A DNA stretch of 64,000 bases from Blattamonas nauphoetae (lineage: Eukaryota > Preaxostyla > Oxymonadida): assembly GCA_033064195.1 (NCBI GenBank), contig JARBJD010000094.1, positions 62,001 through 126,000 of the forward strand. The letters run 5' to 3'. Each line of letters opens with the position of its first letter. The stretch's first letter is position 1. The notes under the pieces are model-generated. The model made no database searches, was not told where the DNA came from, and saw only the letters and a list, made by a program, of their open reading frames with translations. Positions 10,198 through 23,630 of the stretch are shown here, piece after piece. The translations under genes and the position numbers were made by a program.

Positions 10198-11218
10198 TTG
10201 AAAAGAAGACCCGCATTCCTTCAAAACCTTCCTCAAGAGGATCTGAACAGGATTGTGGATGTGAATCGTGTTCTATCTTGTATTGATGTGAAACCATCAA
10301 CAAATGAGCCAATCAGTCCTGTCATCTCTCAAGGACATGTCGTATTCACCATCAAGTCCGTAAAAAAGAGGGATAAGGACTTCGGATTTGAAGGTCTTCG
10401 ACATATTCTTTTGCATTTGCTCGTCTCTCATTTTGGAGGAGATCGCCACAATACAGGTCTGTAGTTTGTCTTCCTTCCTAATTCAAGATGTTCTTCTGTT
10501 CAGAATATCCTCATCATCTCTTCATCTGCATCAATGTCTCTTTCTTTTAGATTGTCACTCTCATGGTGTCGATTGGAATGATGGACATTTTCTCTCATCT
10601 TCTGACGATCATTCTCTGTGGAAGTGTCTTATTGTCGCATCGATTAGCTCCGCAAAGGAAGAACTCAGTTTGATACTGTTTATTATGACAAGCCATATCT
10701 TTTCCAAATTCTCATCATCAAATCATTTCTCCTTCCTTGTCTCATCTTCATTGTGGATTCTTCTCACTCTCTCAGTAGGGTGTTCTTCCACTCCCACCAT
10801 CACATCGAACCCATTCTTACATCTCTCTCCCCACTCCATCCAGCATTCGCAAAGATCCTCACATCCTCCTTCCACTTAAACTCCACCCTCGACAATTTTA
10901 TCATCAATCCTTCTTCCAACGTATCTTAGAGAAAATGAACGAAGGAGCGAACGAATACTTTTGGTCATTGAGGATAATCTAACACAGACAGTGACGAACG
11001 CTTCAGACGCCGCTGCTCCCTTCAAAACGCCACTTCGGATGGACAAGCCATCAAAACAACCATGCATTTTGGAAAACAAGGATACATTCCCTTCCTGTCG
11101 AGCTAATGACGCCACCGCCTTTGATCCAGACAATTCCCTTCAAGAATACGCCTCATACACTCTTCAAATCGTTTGGAATGCGCTTTTCAAGCAACAAGCC
11201 TTGATATTTCCGTTATAG
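10198..11218 (+). other. coding-like stretch inside the 8.2-kb element (plus strand), unidentified
   Basis: An 88-codon frame at 10198-10464 ('KRRPAFLQNLPQEDLNRIVD', then 'SPVISQGHVVFTI') and an 85-codon frame at 10961-11218 have protein-like composition. Another frame with strongly hydrophobic segments lies at 11258-11752. No family was recognised. They could be exons of one gene with introns, or remnants. Confidence that any is expressed is low. Confidence 0.25.
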
Positions 11219-12099
11219 TGACTTTTCTCGTTTTGTCTGCGATTCTGTTCGGAGACGTTGTGCGCGGAGCGATCGTGCTGTTTATTGGAGTTCTGTGCTG
11301 TGTGTTGGGGAGGACAGGTGAAGGGTGTATGTGAGAGAACGTTGTATGCTCTTTGTTCGTTTCTTATCGAGAGATCCTTTTCTTTTTCTTGGATCATTCT
11401 GAACAACATTCTAACTTCCATGATTCTTGTAGTTTTTATCTCTTCTTCTGTCCATTCACACTCATCACTTCCTCTTCTCTCGCAGCTCCTTCGATCCATC
11501 CGTTTTGGTTTCATCCTGCTCGTTTTGATGGGACCGTTGCTGATCATCACTAACCTTTTGTACAACGAGTTGTTTTCGATCTCACTGCCCTGGTTCAATA
11601 GTAGTTGGAAGGGAGATGCCAGAAACATGAATACAGTGGGGACATGTGTGTTGGGAGGTGAATCAGTTTGCCAGCACTTCTTTCGTCTTTCATCACTCAC
11701 AACGATATCCTTCTCTTATTTTTCGCTTTTTTCTGTCGTCTCTTCTTTATGATGTTAAGTTGTCCTGTCCTCCTCGCTTTTTGTCCTCCCTCCACTTTTT
11801 CGTGTCCGATTCTGAAATTGAAGGAAAATTGCGATTTTGTGGCGTTTTCGGTGATAATAATGCATTTTAAGGCTGTTTTTGGCTCCTCGTGGTGATAGAA
11901 GTGACAGTGAACGAGTTGGAGGTCGAAACTTTTATTATGGTTTGATCAGAATCTGACTCTTCTCAAATTGTCTTCTTTGATAAAATTTCATTTAGGAAAT
12001 GGAAGCAAACATCTTTTCCAATCCCTCAACTCACATATTTCCTCGGTTCTCGACTGCCTCGTAACAAAAAATGCTGTGAGAAAACATGAAATCAGCTGT

Positions 12100-15000
12100 G
12101 TCTTCTGAAACTTCGTTTGGAAGTGTCGAGTATGTTAATCGTGAAGAATGTTCTTTTGTTGCATCCGACAGCGAGAGAAGGTTGATTGGAGAGAGCGTGG
12201 GTGGCTGAGAGGACGGTGTTCTTCGGGTTAGCGGTGGTCGCGGATTGCATCCATCTCTGTCGTTGGATGAACGACAAATTGGGTCATCTCTCGCTCTGCA
12301 ATGGCTGACAACATGATTTGCTTCAGAAGGGCCGCGATCGACGTGACGAACTGATTGCTGGACGGAGGAGCGAGGTGTAGCCTGGAGGAAGCTGTTGATG
12401 CAGTAGATTCAGAACGGCTCGCTTCGGAGTAGGCACTTTGATGAATGAATCGTGGGCCGAGTTTTGGCCAAATGGTATCGAATGAATGCGAAGCTGTTCA
12501 AAAGAGAAGATGGCAGAGATCTCGACGGAGTGTCATCTGTTCTTCTCCTCCAAATCGTTCGTTTTGAGCAGATGCCTGACCGTATTCCGCCACTCCTGCT
12601 CAGAGCGGTCCTGTCACATCAGCCACGTCCGAAGCTATTGGATAGTGGCGTCCATCTGGAGGATAGAGACGTTCCAAGTGGAGAAAGGGGAGCACAGAGT
12701 AGATTGAGTTCGGCGGGAGGACCTCGTTCACAGCTGCACTTTCGAATCTCGTTTTCGCAGCATCTTAGGCATCCCGATCGTGCTCCTCGTTGAAAACGGT
12801 GTTGGTGGCGGAGGGATGTCTGGCCAGATATGGGTTTCAGCATTTCCTGGATGCTCTGGAGGCAGTTGAGGCGTTTCAGAGAAATGACGTTCGGGGGAGC
12901 TGGAGTTGGTGATTCCGTAGATCAAAAACAGGTTGGGCATGTCTCGTGAAGGGATGTGTTGGAATCCTGTGAAGACTGACAGTCTGTCGAAGATGAGAGG
13001 AACTCTGACTCGCGCTGTGAACGGGATGTGAGTGTTGGGTGACAAGTCTTCGGTGAAGTGGGAGTTGGAGAGGGGGAAGAAGCAGTACGTGAGATAGAAG
13101 AACCCGCTCGCGAAGAGAATCTTCAAGAACACTCGATTCATTAGCTCGTGGGGTCCGCTGAAGACGATGAAATCTGGTCTGTCCTCCTCGTTCAGATGGT
13201 GCTTCGCGGTGTGGATCTGATCCAACTGTCCATTGCAGTTGCTGTTCCTTCCCGACAGACACGTGTCGCCATTCCGATTTGGAGCGACTACCACAGCGAC
13301 AGGTTCAACCGATTTGCACTTCCGAAACTGTCTCGATCCCTCTGCGACGAAGAGAGCGGCACGAGGGAGGAATCTGTGAAGACGTGGTGATTGAAGCGGA
13401 ATAGGACGTTCATCACATCTGCTGTTTTTCCCACTATCAGCCTCTTCTCCAAAAGCGGGTCGAGCAGAGTCTTCACGAAAAAAGTGTTTTGTTTTGGGAT
13501 GAATCGGTGGAGGAGACACATCGTGACTGCCACAGACATCGCACTTGTGACGATTTCCTTCTTCAGAACGGTCATTGTGAGGAGTTCACTTGTGACGAAC
13601 TCGTTCAATTCCTTGATCGTCTGGCTCAGGTTGCTGCACATGTCGCATCTCTTCAATCAACACCTCCACAATCAACTCCATCCTTTCCACCAGATTCGTC
13701 TCGGTCAGGAATATTGCCAACGACTTCTGTTCTGTCGTCAGGCCTTCGAGAATGAGCTTGCTTCCCGACACGCTGGTCTGGCCCTCGCTCTCGATCCGAA
13801 AGAGGGTGGCGTCGTCAATCCAGTTCCAGACATGGAGGATGACAGCCGGGCAGAGAGTCAGCTGCGACTGTGGAGTGAGACTCACATCTAACTCCCGCAT
13901 CACTTGGAGGATGTGAGCTGCGTGGTTCGTTGTCGGCTGCTTGGACGAATCGAAAGGAACCACGAGAAGGAGCAAGTTGTACAGATCCAGCAGAGGTGGA
14001 GAAGGCATAGTGACGTCTCTCAGATCCTCCATCGACGAGGTTGTGATGTTGATGAGCGACAAATCCGCTCGGCCGAGGATATCCAAGTGTTGCTTGCTCG
14101 TCTGTGGGTGATGTTGAGAGGGTGAAGCTCTGTTCGACTGATTGATGTTCAGACAGCGTCTGATGAAACAACAGTACCTCAGTTGAGATTTCAGCCAAGC
14201 GAGATTGGATGATTTCGTGTGGGTCGTGCGGCATTCCTTTGAGTTGGACTTGCGAAAGATAGTACTGAAGCAGTCTTGCTTTCGTTGGAAAGGAGCATAT
14301 CGAATTGAGAGCGGATGTCAGCTCAATCGTGTGGATCTCCTCCTATTTGCAGAACAGCTTCACAAATTGGGTGAAGTATTGCAGGAACTCCACGCAATCC
14401 GCGGCTGACTGCGTGAGCTTCGTCCACATGTTCGGAAGTGTCGTAAACACTGGCTCGAGAACGCGGAGAGTGGCCCGAGGAAGGCGACTACGCCTTCTCA
14501 CGACGGGATGAGGTTGACGTCTTCGAGGAGGATGGGTGGTTGTGTGACTTGCGTTTGGCGGGTGACGAACCCGTTGACGGAGGACACAGCTTTGAGCATC
14601 ATAGTGGTCATGTGTGAAGATTGTGAGATTACGATGAGCAAATCAGACACCGTAAAGATTATCTCTGAGAGATGGAGGAGTTGCTTGAGGAATTAAGACG
14701 AATGAGCCAGTACTCCACACGACGCAAGCATCGTCGAAAACTTGCCAGCTTGGCCAGTGACAACGTAACCGATGGGAGGCGGGATGGATCACTTTGTCTG
14801 CCTTCGATCTTACTTCGTGTGGAGTCGTTGGAGATCTGTTTTCCTGTGCAGACTGGTTGAAGATGCTGCGGTAGTGGGTGATGGTCTTCTTCACAATCGC
14901 AGCAGCTGGTTCAGATTCTCGGGTGTGGTGGTGATTGTCTGGTTGGCATGGCAGAACGACTGGAGACCGTTCAGGGGAGCGTTGGTGGGATGGACGAGCA

Positions 15001-15360
15001 CCTCTTCGCGCTGCTTGATTTACTCGGAGATGTGAAGGATGACACGTCGCACGTCGCCAAGGCACTGTTTTGCTTCCACAGATTGACAAAGAGCGTGGCG
15101 AGGTCAGAGGAGGATGGTGATTGGCAGGTGAGGACGTCACCGTTGGTGGAGTCGTTGCGGTGTGAAGAGGACCATGTCTGTCATCGTCAGGATGGTAGTA
15201 TTCCGTTCAATCATCTTTCTTCCTCCCTCTATTGTCTCCAACACCTTCGACTTCGCAAAGGGGATGAACGAGTTGATCGCATGTGTCATCCACTTAATGA
15301 GCAGGTTCTTGAATTTCAGTATTGACTATTTCATCCATCTCCACTTTGCTGCGTACTTCA
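12100..15360 (-). other. coding-like region inside the 8.2-kb element (minus strand), large helical protein remnant
   Basis: Base composition changes here to a more GC-rich, codon-like pattern. Minus-strand frames read as helical protein in pieces: 'PPLLDLYNLLLLVVPF' and 'IFLTETNLVERMELIVEVL' (13586-14086), 'MCLLHRFIPKQNTFFVKTLL' (13288-13656), 'HELMNRVFLKILFASGFFYL' (12728-13519) and 'KSKVLETIEGGRKMIERNTT' near 15200-15260. The pieces lie in order but in different frames, as an intron-rich or decayed large gene would. I do not recognise the family. It could be element cargo captured from a host or the element's own protein. Confidence 0.35.
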
Positions 15361-16263
15361 AAAACAGTTGAGTTGAATATTGCATTCGAAAGAGTAGTGC
15401 GAATGTTTGGGAACGATCTGTGTTTAATCAGTTGGCCAGAGGTTTCGAGATCATTGCTTACTACCCCACTGATTGTTTTAGGGTCTTCATAGCTGTGACT
15501 TGGGAAAGTGTGCTTTATTGAACTTCCGGGGATATTAGCGGTGGCTTGGAGAGGATCGCCAGTGTCTCGTCAGGTACCGTGCTTTGGAGGATGGAAATGA
15601 ATGCATTCTGTCTTACATCGCATTGTGAATGGGGAATTCAGGCGAGAGAGGAAGAATACTTCCACGGGAACTCTGAGGAAGGCTGACCCCCAAACGGTCT
15701 ATAAGACGGGTTTCAATCACGTCTTGTCATATCAGAGAAGTTCCGAAGTAGGAAGAAGGAGGACATAAAGAGGAGGAGAGACGGTGTGAGAGACTCCGTA
15801 GCATATCCCACGATCTCCATTTCAGACTTGAGAGAGATCACGATATCTACTCCAAATCAATAAGGAGAAATAGGAAAATACGAGGGAAAAAACAAAGGAG
15901 AGACAGACTGACATTGCGAATCTTCCATATCTCATTTCTTTCAATCCTTTTCGGATCTTGCTCTGATCAAGAAATAAATTCCAGACTAATGAAGAGAAGT
16001 AAACGGAAAAAAGAAGAAAAACAATGGAAACACAAACTGGTATTGTGAGAGTTGCATCTATCAGCTGAGTTTGTCATCATTGTCAGAGAAGAGAAGAGGA
16101 AATGCCGAGTCGCGTCGATCTCCACAAATTTTGTTTCAACGGAGATAAAAATGAGTCAGTACCAGACAATAGAAGTATTAGATGGAGGTGTGAATTCAAA
16201 AAACGTCATTAGCGATCCTGAAAGAAAATGGAAGACGGAAATAAGTTGAGATGGGAAGAGGAT

Positions 16264-16460
16264 CAGATCAATAGGACAGGACAGGACAGGACATGTCCGA
16301 TTTGTCCTGTTTTGAGATAAGGTCAGAAGGTGGATGAACTAATTGAGAGAAAGATACAGTGTGAATATAAGGTGATTGTCCGATTTTGTCCTACCCTGTC
16401 CTCTCTTGGGCCGATCGTCCTATAAACTCCTAATTAGGAGTTAGTAGGACAGAACCACTC
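16264..16460. repeat. right subterminal GTCCT/AGGAC motif cluster
   Basis: Includes four tandem AGGAC units near 16270-16290 ('aggacaggacaggacaggac'), then TTTGTCCTG, TTGTCCGATTTTGTCC and CCTGTCCTC. It mirrors the cluster near the left end of the element. Confidence 0.7.
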
Positions 16461-17502
16461 CAGCTCGTGATTCGCCACCAAACCGGTTTTTACGCATTTT
16501 GACGCCCTTCTCGACAATTTTAGATGGGGATTAACAAATCTTGAATGATAAACTCCACTATAGTGTCAGAAAAAGGCAAAGCAAAAATGACACTTTCCAT
16601 TCATCTTTTTGAGACATCCACTGGCATTGTACTGAACAGAATAGAGACAAAGAGTGTTTGACGAGCAGAGAGAAGGTGAATTCAGATGAAATGAACGCGT
16701 GAAAAGCTGGATTTCCGAATCGGACAAGACCTCTGTCCTCTGTCCTCAAGATTTGATATCTTGTCCGTCCGCTTAACATCATAATCTCTTCTTTCGTATT
16801 TTACTGTATTCTCTCTCATTCTTTCCATCTACCATCAGATCTGACGTCAGACTGACGACTCACTCCCCTACCTCTACTCTCTCAACATGGATGTGTACAT
16901 GCTCATCACAGGGATCTCCATGAGCAACCAGTAAATATATTGCGATTGGAGGCACCATATTGACGAGACAATCCAGGATCTCTCATGTGGAGGCCGCTTC
17001 CCCATGCTTAACGCTATCGACAAAGAAAACATGTTCGCCTTCAATGTCTGACTGATTAACAAAGAATGAGTGCCCACTCGACGAATGGATGAGTTCAACG
17101 GAAGTAGGGATGGGCAATCTGAGTCGGTTGTTCCCATCCCTTGATCCGGTGTTAATCTGATTGTTCATCCTTTCAAACGACGCAACTGTCTTGTGGTTTT
17201 CCAATTGTGTGAGGGAGGTGGTCTGTTTCGAGTGTTCTAATTGATCATCAACTTGATCTGACCATCAAAGTTTTATTTATCTTGGTCAAACCTGATTCCC
17301 TCTTTTCACATCTGATTCACCCAAAAAGAACGTAAAAACACACTCTGCGTTTCACAAAAAGTAAATTCCTTCATATCACATCATCTTTAGGGATTTTCAA
17401 CAGAACTCTCATGGAGCCTAATTAAGCGCCAATTTCGATAGGACAATGCTATTGGACACGGGTTTTCAGGGGAGGACATGCCGACCCAAGCCAATCGCCA
17501 AT

Positions 17503-18420
17503 TCTGCTGGACACTCCGTGACCATAACAATCGACAAATCAGCCAACGATCTCATCGAAAATCAGCTGTTTGTGAGTCATCGAACAGTTTCTGTGACGGC
17601 ATCCGACTTTACTCCGGGGACAACCACAATCACCCACAAAATCTCCTCTCATGTGACACACGACCAGCCACTCTTCTATGTGTGGGGACAAGCCGGCCTC
17701 TCTCTGTCCGGTCTCTTCCTGAAGAGAATGAACGAGTATTCAGAACTCATCACCTCCGAAAGCACTGTTGTACTCCAATCGTGCATCCTCGAAGGCTTCG
17801 ATGCACCAACCGACTTAACGTCTGACGTGTCAGGCCTGCTCGTCTACATCAAAAATTCAGGTGCCCTCACAGCAACCGACACCATTTTCAGGAATGCGAA
17901 CTCCGCGGAGCACGCAGGTGTGAAGATGGACGGTGGAAAGATCAAATTGACACGATGTTCCTTCACAGGCCTCCGTTCATCACTCATTGGAGCGGCTTTG
18001 GTGTTCATGTGCATCAGTCCAACAGATACGATCATCGATTCCTGCACGTTCGATGGGAACATAGGAAGACTTGGGGTGGTCGGAATCGACTTCGTCCAAT
18101 ATGGACTCACGATGAAAGATTGCTTATTCATCAACTCTGACCGACACGGAGACATTCTCTGTGCTTACGAGATCTACATCGTTGGCACGCCCTCTCTCCC
18201 TTCGAACTACAAAACAATGATCACTTCATCATACAGCACCTCACCGTCAGGTGAGAGAGAAGAACTCTACTATGGAAAAGTGTCGTCTTCAGACGAAGCA
18301 CTGTTGTCGGTTACGCTCACCACAATCACTGTCAGTGCAGATGGGACAGACTCTTCGACGTGTGGACTCACTCCCGTTCTCACATGCCGAACAACCTCAC
18401 ACGCACTCTCTCGTCTTCCT
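17503..18420 (+). CDS. copy B segment 2: beta-helix middle region
   Basis: 306 codons in the same phase as segment 1 ('SVTITIDKSANDLIENQLF', 'SGLFLKRMNEYSELITS'). The last 240 bases match the first 240 bases of the window (copy A), including 'DEALLSVTLTTITVSADGT'. The segment stops after 'cgtcttcct', where copy A continues with 'gaatcgccc'; that continuation is found at 27921. Confidence 0.85.
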
Positions 18421-20427
18421 GGATGTCGCAAGCTCCATCCACAACCAAACCGGGCCAACAACATACGAGAGAGTGCCGTGAATAAAATACGGGGCTGGCC
18501 TCGATCAAACATGTGCAAAACAGAAAAGCACACACCTCCTCGTCTGAATCGGCGAACTATGTTGGCATAAATCACAAAACTCTCAGCGTAATCCTTTCTC
18601 AAGCAGTTTTAGACAAGATTTGACACTCATCACTCAACACGAATATCGTAACATTTTCTCTCCAATCGCGGTCTCAAATTCAAAAACAATGGCGTTAATC
18701 TCGAGGGCAAGTTGCAGAGATCGATCTCCCGGCTTGTGAAATCTATATCCTAGCCATCGGACCTTGCCAAAGAGGAAATGCTTCTTGAACCGTACGTGTT
18801 CAACTCCAGTGGACGAAGACAGTCTATCCACGCAGTACCGTCATGAATGTTCCTTGGAGGCTTCCTTATCAGCCAGTGCAAGTTAAGTGGACAATCAAGA
18901 TAATACAATAGAACAGTTCACAACTTCGAATCTCAACGTGGGCAACCAACAAAACAGACGAGGAGGTGGAAATCGTTGGAGCTAATGATCATATGGGTGT
19001 TTTTTTTCGAGACTCGACTCCTCCTTTTTTTGACAGATTCCTGATTGTCCCACATTCATCAAGCAGGAACTTGGGGGAAAAGTTTAGTTTTTCATTGGTT
19101 CTGGTCGCTGGATGTCAACTTGTTTTGATATGGGTTGATCACTCATTTTGTTGACAAATGATCCACAAACGTGTTTTGTGTCAACGAAGAGGGAACTGGT
19201 GACAGGCAAAAGTGAAATGTGGTTATTAGAAGTGAGTAAAATGAAAAACTACACTGTCCAGGCAACTGAAACTTGAAGTCAATTCGAGGGATCGTGGCTG
19301 TGTCTGCGCCTGTAATGGTCATTGAGGATGGGAGATAAACGACTATCACAGTGAATCCAGAGATGTCGCCCCTCTAGTTCTTTGCTTTTCACACCGATCG
19401 TCATGGCGTGGACCTCGATCCGCATCCAGCTGTGTCTGTCTTTGTCTCATCAACATAAAGCTGACATTGAACTGTCAGACATTTGGGGATGCCATATTCC
19501 AGAGGGACGTAGGCAGAACGTCTGTAGCCGCAACTAAATCTCCCGTTGTCCGTCGTATCGTCTTTACAACCTGTGATGAGCTTGGCCCGCGTGAGAGCTT
19601 CATTAGTCACCACCAGTGTTTCCTGAGAAGGTGAGAGTCTTCAGATTGTAGTTTCACGCATCCGAGCTCGCTCAATGAAGGATACAGTGATTGAGTAATA
19701 CCATAGTGCAGTTCACACGAATTTGCGACGAAGTGTCTGAAATGGGTTGTCAAAGATGCTTGTTTGACAGTCATTTCCTTCAGAGCCTCTCTCCGACATA
19801 GCTACACTATCCCTGCAGCCACCTCTCTCGGACAGCTCTCAAACCGACACGTGCAGTGAGAGGATGCTGTCCGACCTCCTTTTGAGTGTCCTGATCTGGC
19901 TGTCAGTTGAAGAGGAGTATACCCGTCTTTGCTGACTCATGTTTCAGCTGAATAACATCCATATTAATGAATCAGCAATCAACATGGACACTTGACGGCA
20001 TCCTAAGGCGTGTCGAGATGCAGAGTAGAAACGACATGACGAAGAAAGAGGGGAGCCGAATGTGGGGCGGGCAATGACAGTTCGGTAGTGTATATCAGTC
20101 AGCATGAGCGACGTCTGATTCTTCGTCTGGCGTGTTGTTCGGAACGAGAAGGATCCTCTCTGAATCCCTCACAAGCTCAACTAGCATCCGAAGTGTCTTG
20201 ATCGACCCGCCCAGAACGCGTCACTTGTTCAGCACGTTCTTATCCAAGCTGGCCCACACACTCTGCATCAACAGGCACACACTCGCACGGAGCTGGCACA
20301 CATCTTCAGAGCGGCGTGTTTGCTTCTCCAGCTGCGTCTGAAGTGTTCGCAATCAGCTGCAGCAGCTCCATTATGCGGATCACGACTTGCGCCATCTTTC
20401 AGTTCTTTCGCACTGCAATCAGTTCCT

Positions 20428-22759
20428 TCAATCCTCTGTGCGTGTTCGTCTCGAGCACACCCGCATCGATCTCTGTGGCTGCTTCGCACGTTTCAGACTC
20501 TTGCGCTTCTTATGTCCCTCGCACAACAATATAAGATGGATGCTGTCGAAGATGACGACCAATCCGTCGCAGAACTTGGTGATGGTGAAGATGGAAGGAT
20601 ACGGAAATACTTGCAGCTTGTGTGATTTGTCTAGGCAGAGCATCGCATTTCCACAGTACGGGGCGAGGGAATTGATGATGAACTACCGAAGGAGAGACCC
20701 CACATCGGATCCCGTCTTCTGTCTTTTTTTCTTCTGATCTGTCGAGCTCTGCTGCTTTTGTGGACGAGGAATCATGTTTGGTGCATTTGCCGATCCTCTG
20801 GCCAGGGACTGCTGTTGGAGGAGAGACTTCCCAGGCATCATCCCCGAATGAGGCGAGACACCTTCAACCATTCCGTACTGCCCGCTCTGTGAAGGAGGAG
20901 GCCTTGAAGGTCGGTCTGTTGTTGGCTGTGGTGGCTGTGTCCGTGGCTTGACGACATCTGGCTGCGTCCCATCTGCGGGAAGGACTGCCGGTTGGGGTTG
21001 GCAGAGAGTCTGATTGCGTCGAGCTGGGGTTGGTCGAGTGGAGGCTGTTGTGGGGCGCCTCGCTCTCGTTTGGAGTGTGTGTTGTCCAGCTGGATGTACT
21101 GTGATTCATGCTGAGGGATGGGCGGGATGTCCTCGATGGTCTGGGATGTCTTTGCTTTCTTCATCGAATACGTCGGCACGTTCCTCGCCGACGGACAGAA
21201 CATCTTTTTCGTGACGTCCAGTCCGCCCCCTCCAACACCTACAGAACAGGCTCCGACTACATCGCTCGCATCCGGCCTACGTGCGCGCTGTGGTCGGTGG
21301 GAGGTGTGCTCGACGTGGAGCCGATGGGCGAGACTGGCGGCTGGGTCTTCTCGGGCACTTCGGGCGTCCACAGCTCGTCGGAGGAGCCGTGATGGGTTTT
21401 GGAGGTGTGGTGGGGAAAAGTGTGGAGGAGTGAGTGCAGCTTTGATTTGTGGTAGACACAGCGATGAGATGAAAAGAAATGCAGGATCGAATCAAAACTG
21501 ACGTTGGTGTGCTGACACGAGAAATGAGGAGCCGAACGACTTTTGAACAGTCCATCCATGCCATCGTCCGAAGAGAAGAGGCCAGAATCCTCAGACGACG
21601 TGCGCGGGACGTTCGGAAGGGACTCCGACTGCTCGAGCTGTCTGTTCGGGTTGAGAAGGAAGAGTGCGCGCTGTGAGTAAGTTGGCTGCATAAAGGCCGA
21701 ACCGATCCGCGACGGGTGCGGAACGACGTCGGCTCGTTTGACGTATTCCGTTGATGGTCGCTTCCGTGGAGTGGCGAGTCTGTCGTGGAGTTTGCTGGTG
21801 TGGCTGAGAATGTCGAAGAAATGTCGCCAGACGAACCGTTGTGGATCTTCTCTCCGGTTTCTTGGCTGGCGGTGAGCTGTTGGGAGGTGAACGAGGCGTG
21901 CGCGAGGTTGGACGAGGCTTCGATGCGCTTGTTTGCGGAGGGGGGAGGCGGTGAGAGAGGCTCCGGTGTTTGGAGTGTGTTGCTGTCCATTGTGTGTTTC
22001 GAGTGGAGTCTGTTTGTTGATTCAAATCCTTTCTCTTTCCTCTCCACGTGTGTTGTGCTTCTGCTCAGCGTGTTGTGCGACTCGTTGCGTGGGGAGAGCT
22101 TCTGCCCTCCTTCCATGATCCCCTCCGTCTGCGCGATCAAACCCATCGAATGCAGACTCCCAGTGTCGGTTAAGAAAGACGAAAGCGTGATTTCCGAATC
22201 TGCTCTGCTCATGGTCAGTGTTGTGATCGAACAATTTGTGGGAAAGAGAGCGAGTGTCGGTTGTGGTGTGGATGGATTGCCTGAAACCAACGAGAACGAC
22301 GTAAAAGTTGATCACTGCGAGAGAGATTCGATCGTCTCGTTGAGATTGTTCAAAGAAAGATATTTGTCGGTGTCTGGGTGGTGGGTGTTGGTGCGTGTGG
22401 AGTGGACGAGGTTCATGAAGGGGTTTGTGGCGAGTGGGGAGAAGGTGGGGGTTGGGGTGGGTGTGCCGGAGTTTGCGGTGAAGTTGTGTTGGAGAAGGGG
22501 AGACAGCTGCTCTGTGGGGCTTCCTTTCGACATGTTGAACAGAAGAGGTGAGCAATTGTTGTGGAGCTGGGAAGGAATTTGTTGAGGGGCTGTTTGTGTC
22601 GGATAATCCATTCTGAACTGCAAGGGCGAGGAATTGGAATGTTTGTGGATGCGAACTGAAGGGGGAACGTGAGATTGGACGGGTGATACTGTTTCTACGG
22701 TCTGCGGTGGTACTTGCTGATTCTACTGAGCTTTCTTCTTTCATGTCGCTCTTTGTCAA
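20428..22759 (-). other. minus-strand low-complexity coding-like region inside the 9.2-kb element
   Basis: The longest frame is 337 codons (21277-22290), rich in Ser, Thr, Pro and Arg. Neighbouring frames are rich in Gln, Pro and His ('PPIPQHESQYIQLDN', 'SSSHGHSHHSQQQT') and end in a more ordered block 'SLAPYCGNAMLCLDKSHKLQ', 'ITKFCDGLVVIFDSIHLILL' (20428-20720). A disordered N-terminus followed by a helical block resembles eukaryotic transcription or chromatin proteins, but I cannot name a family. Frames overlap heavily, so some are shadows. Confidence 0.3.
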
Positions 22760-23630
22760 ATGGTTTGATTTCCGGTTGCGTGAATCGTGAAGAACGCGAT
22801 GTTTTGTGCTCGTCGGACGGTTTTTCGCAGACTTGATTTCCTGTTGTTCTTTGTTCTGTTTACTTCGAGTGCGTTGTTCATCTCGTTGTTTTTTTGTCAG
22901 ATTGTTTGTTTGTTCCTGATTCAGCTCCTTTTCCTTCTGAGCATCTCGTTCCCAAGCGAAGAAGTCGATGGGTGGGTTTCCTGTTGTATGGCGTGACTTC
23001 AGATCGTTTCATGGAAGCTTACCAATTAAGAACTCATATAAGCAATACAACACCGATCAAAGATCGTCAACTCGAACGAGATCCTTAAAGTGATGCGCTC
23101 GGAGCGAGGCATTTCTTACTGTTCCTCTGAAACCGACATGACTGCGTTTGGGGTATTCTTCGCCGTTTCCTGTGTGTGTTCTTTTCGCAAGACCGAAATC
23201 AATAAGATTAATCCTGTTCAGATCATGAGAACCTCGGCCAATGATAAAGTTACTCTGATAAAAGCAAAGGGAGGGTGACGAAAGATCGAGTCACACTGGT
23301 AAGATGTTACTGGCACAATAGGAGTACAATCACGGATATTGGAGTGAAGGAGCTTGCGCGACTACAGATGATCAGTGAGATCTGCTTGGAGTGTTCAGTT
23401 GAGAAAATGAACGATGATTTTTGACGTGGAAGGGTGATTATGACCTTAATGATGAATGGAAGTCAATTAAGAGAATAGAAACAATGACGAAGAAGGAAAA
23501 TATGAAATTTTGAAGATATTGGGAGCCAATATATGACTCGGTCATTGAATAAACGAAATGATCAGAAGACGATTCACAGGTCGGGCATACCTCGACATTC
23601 AAATGTGTTCGCTCTTATATGAGTGAAAGT

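Larger units (their letters stand above)
9322..17494. mobile_element. 8.2-kb TIR element with 8-bp target duplication, unclassified
   Basis: The left end TTGGCTTGGGTCCGCATGTC and the right end are inverted copies with one mismatch over about 20 bases. They are flanked by the direct repeat TCGCCAAT (9314-9321 and 17495-17502). Removing the element and one repeat restores 'AILSV-ANSAGHSV' in frame in the host gene. Eight-base duplications are typical of the hAT, P, Merlin and some Mutator-like superfamilies. I recognise no transposase, so the class is open. Subterminal clusters of GTCCT/AGGAC motifs (9340-9730 and 16264-16460) look like transposase-binding arrays. The interior has coding-like stretches on both strands but no long intact frame I can name. 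Confidence 0.85.

Noticed and set aside
12100-15360. CNOT1/NOT1-like scaffold protein
   Set aside because: A few helical segments raised the idea, but none of the conserved C-terminal signature sequences is present.
16270-16290. CRISPR-like array (AGGAC repeats)
   Set aside because: The repeats are short, contiguous and without spacers, and the genome is eukaryotic.
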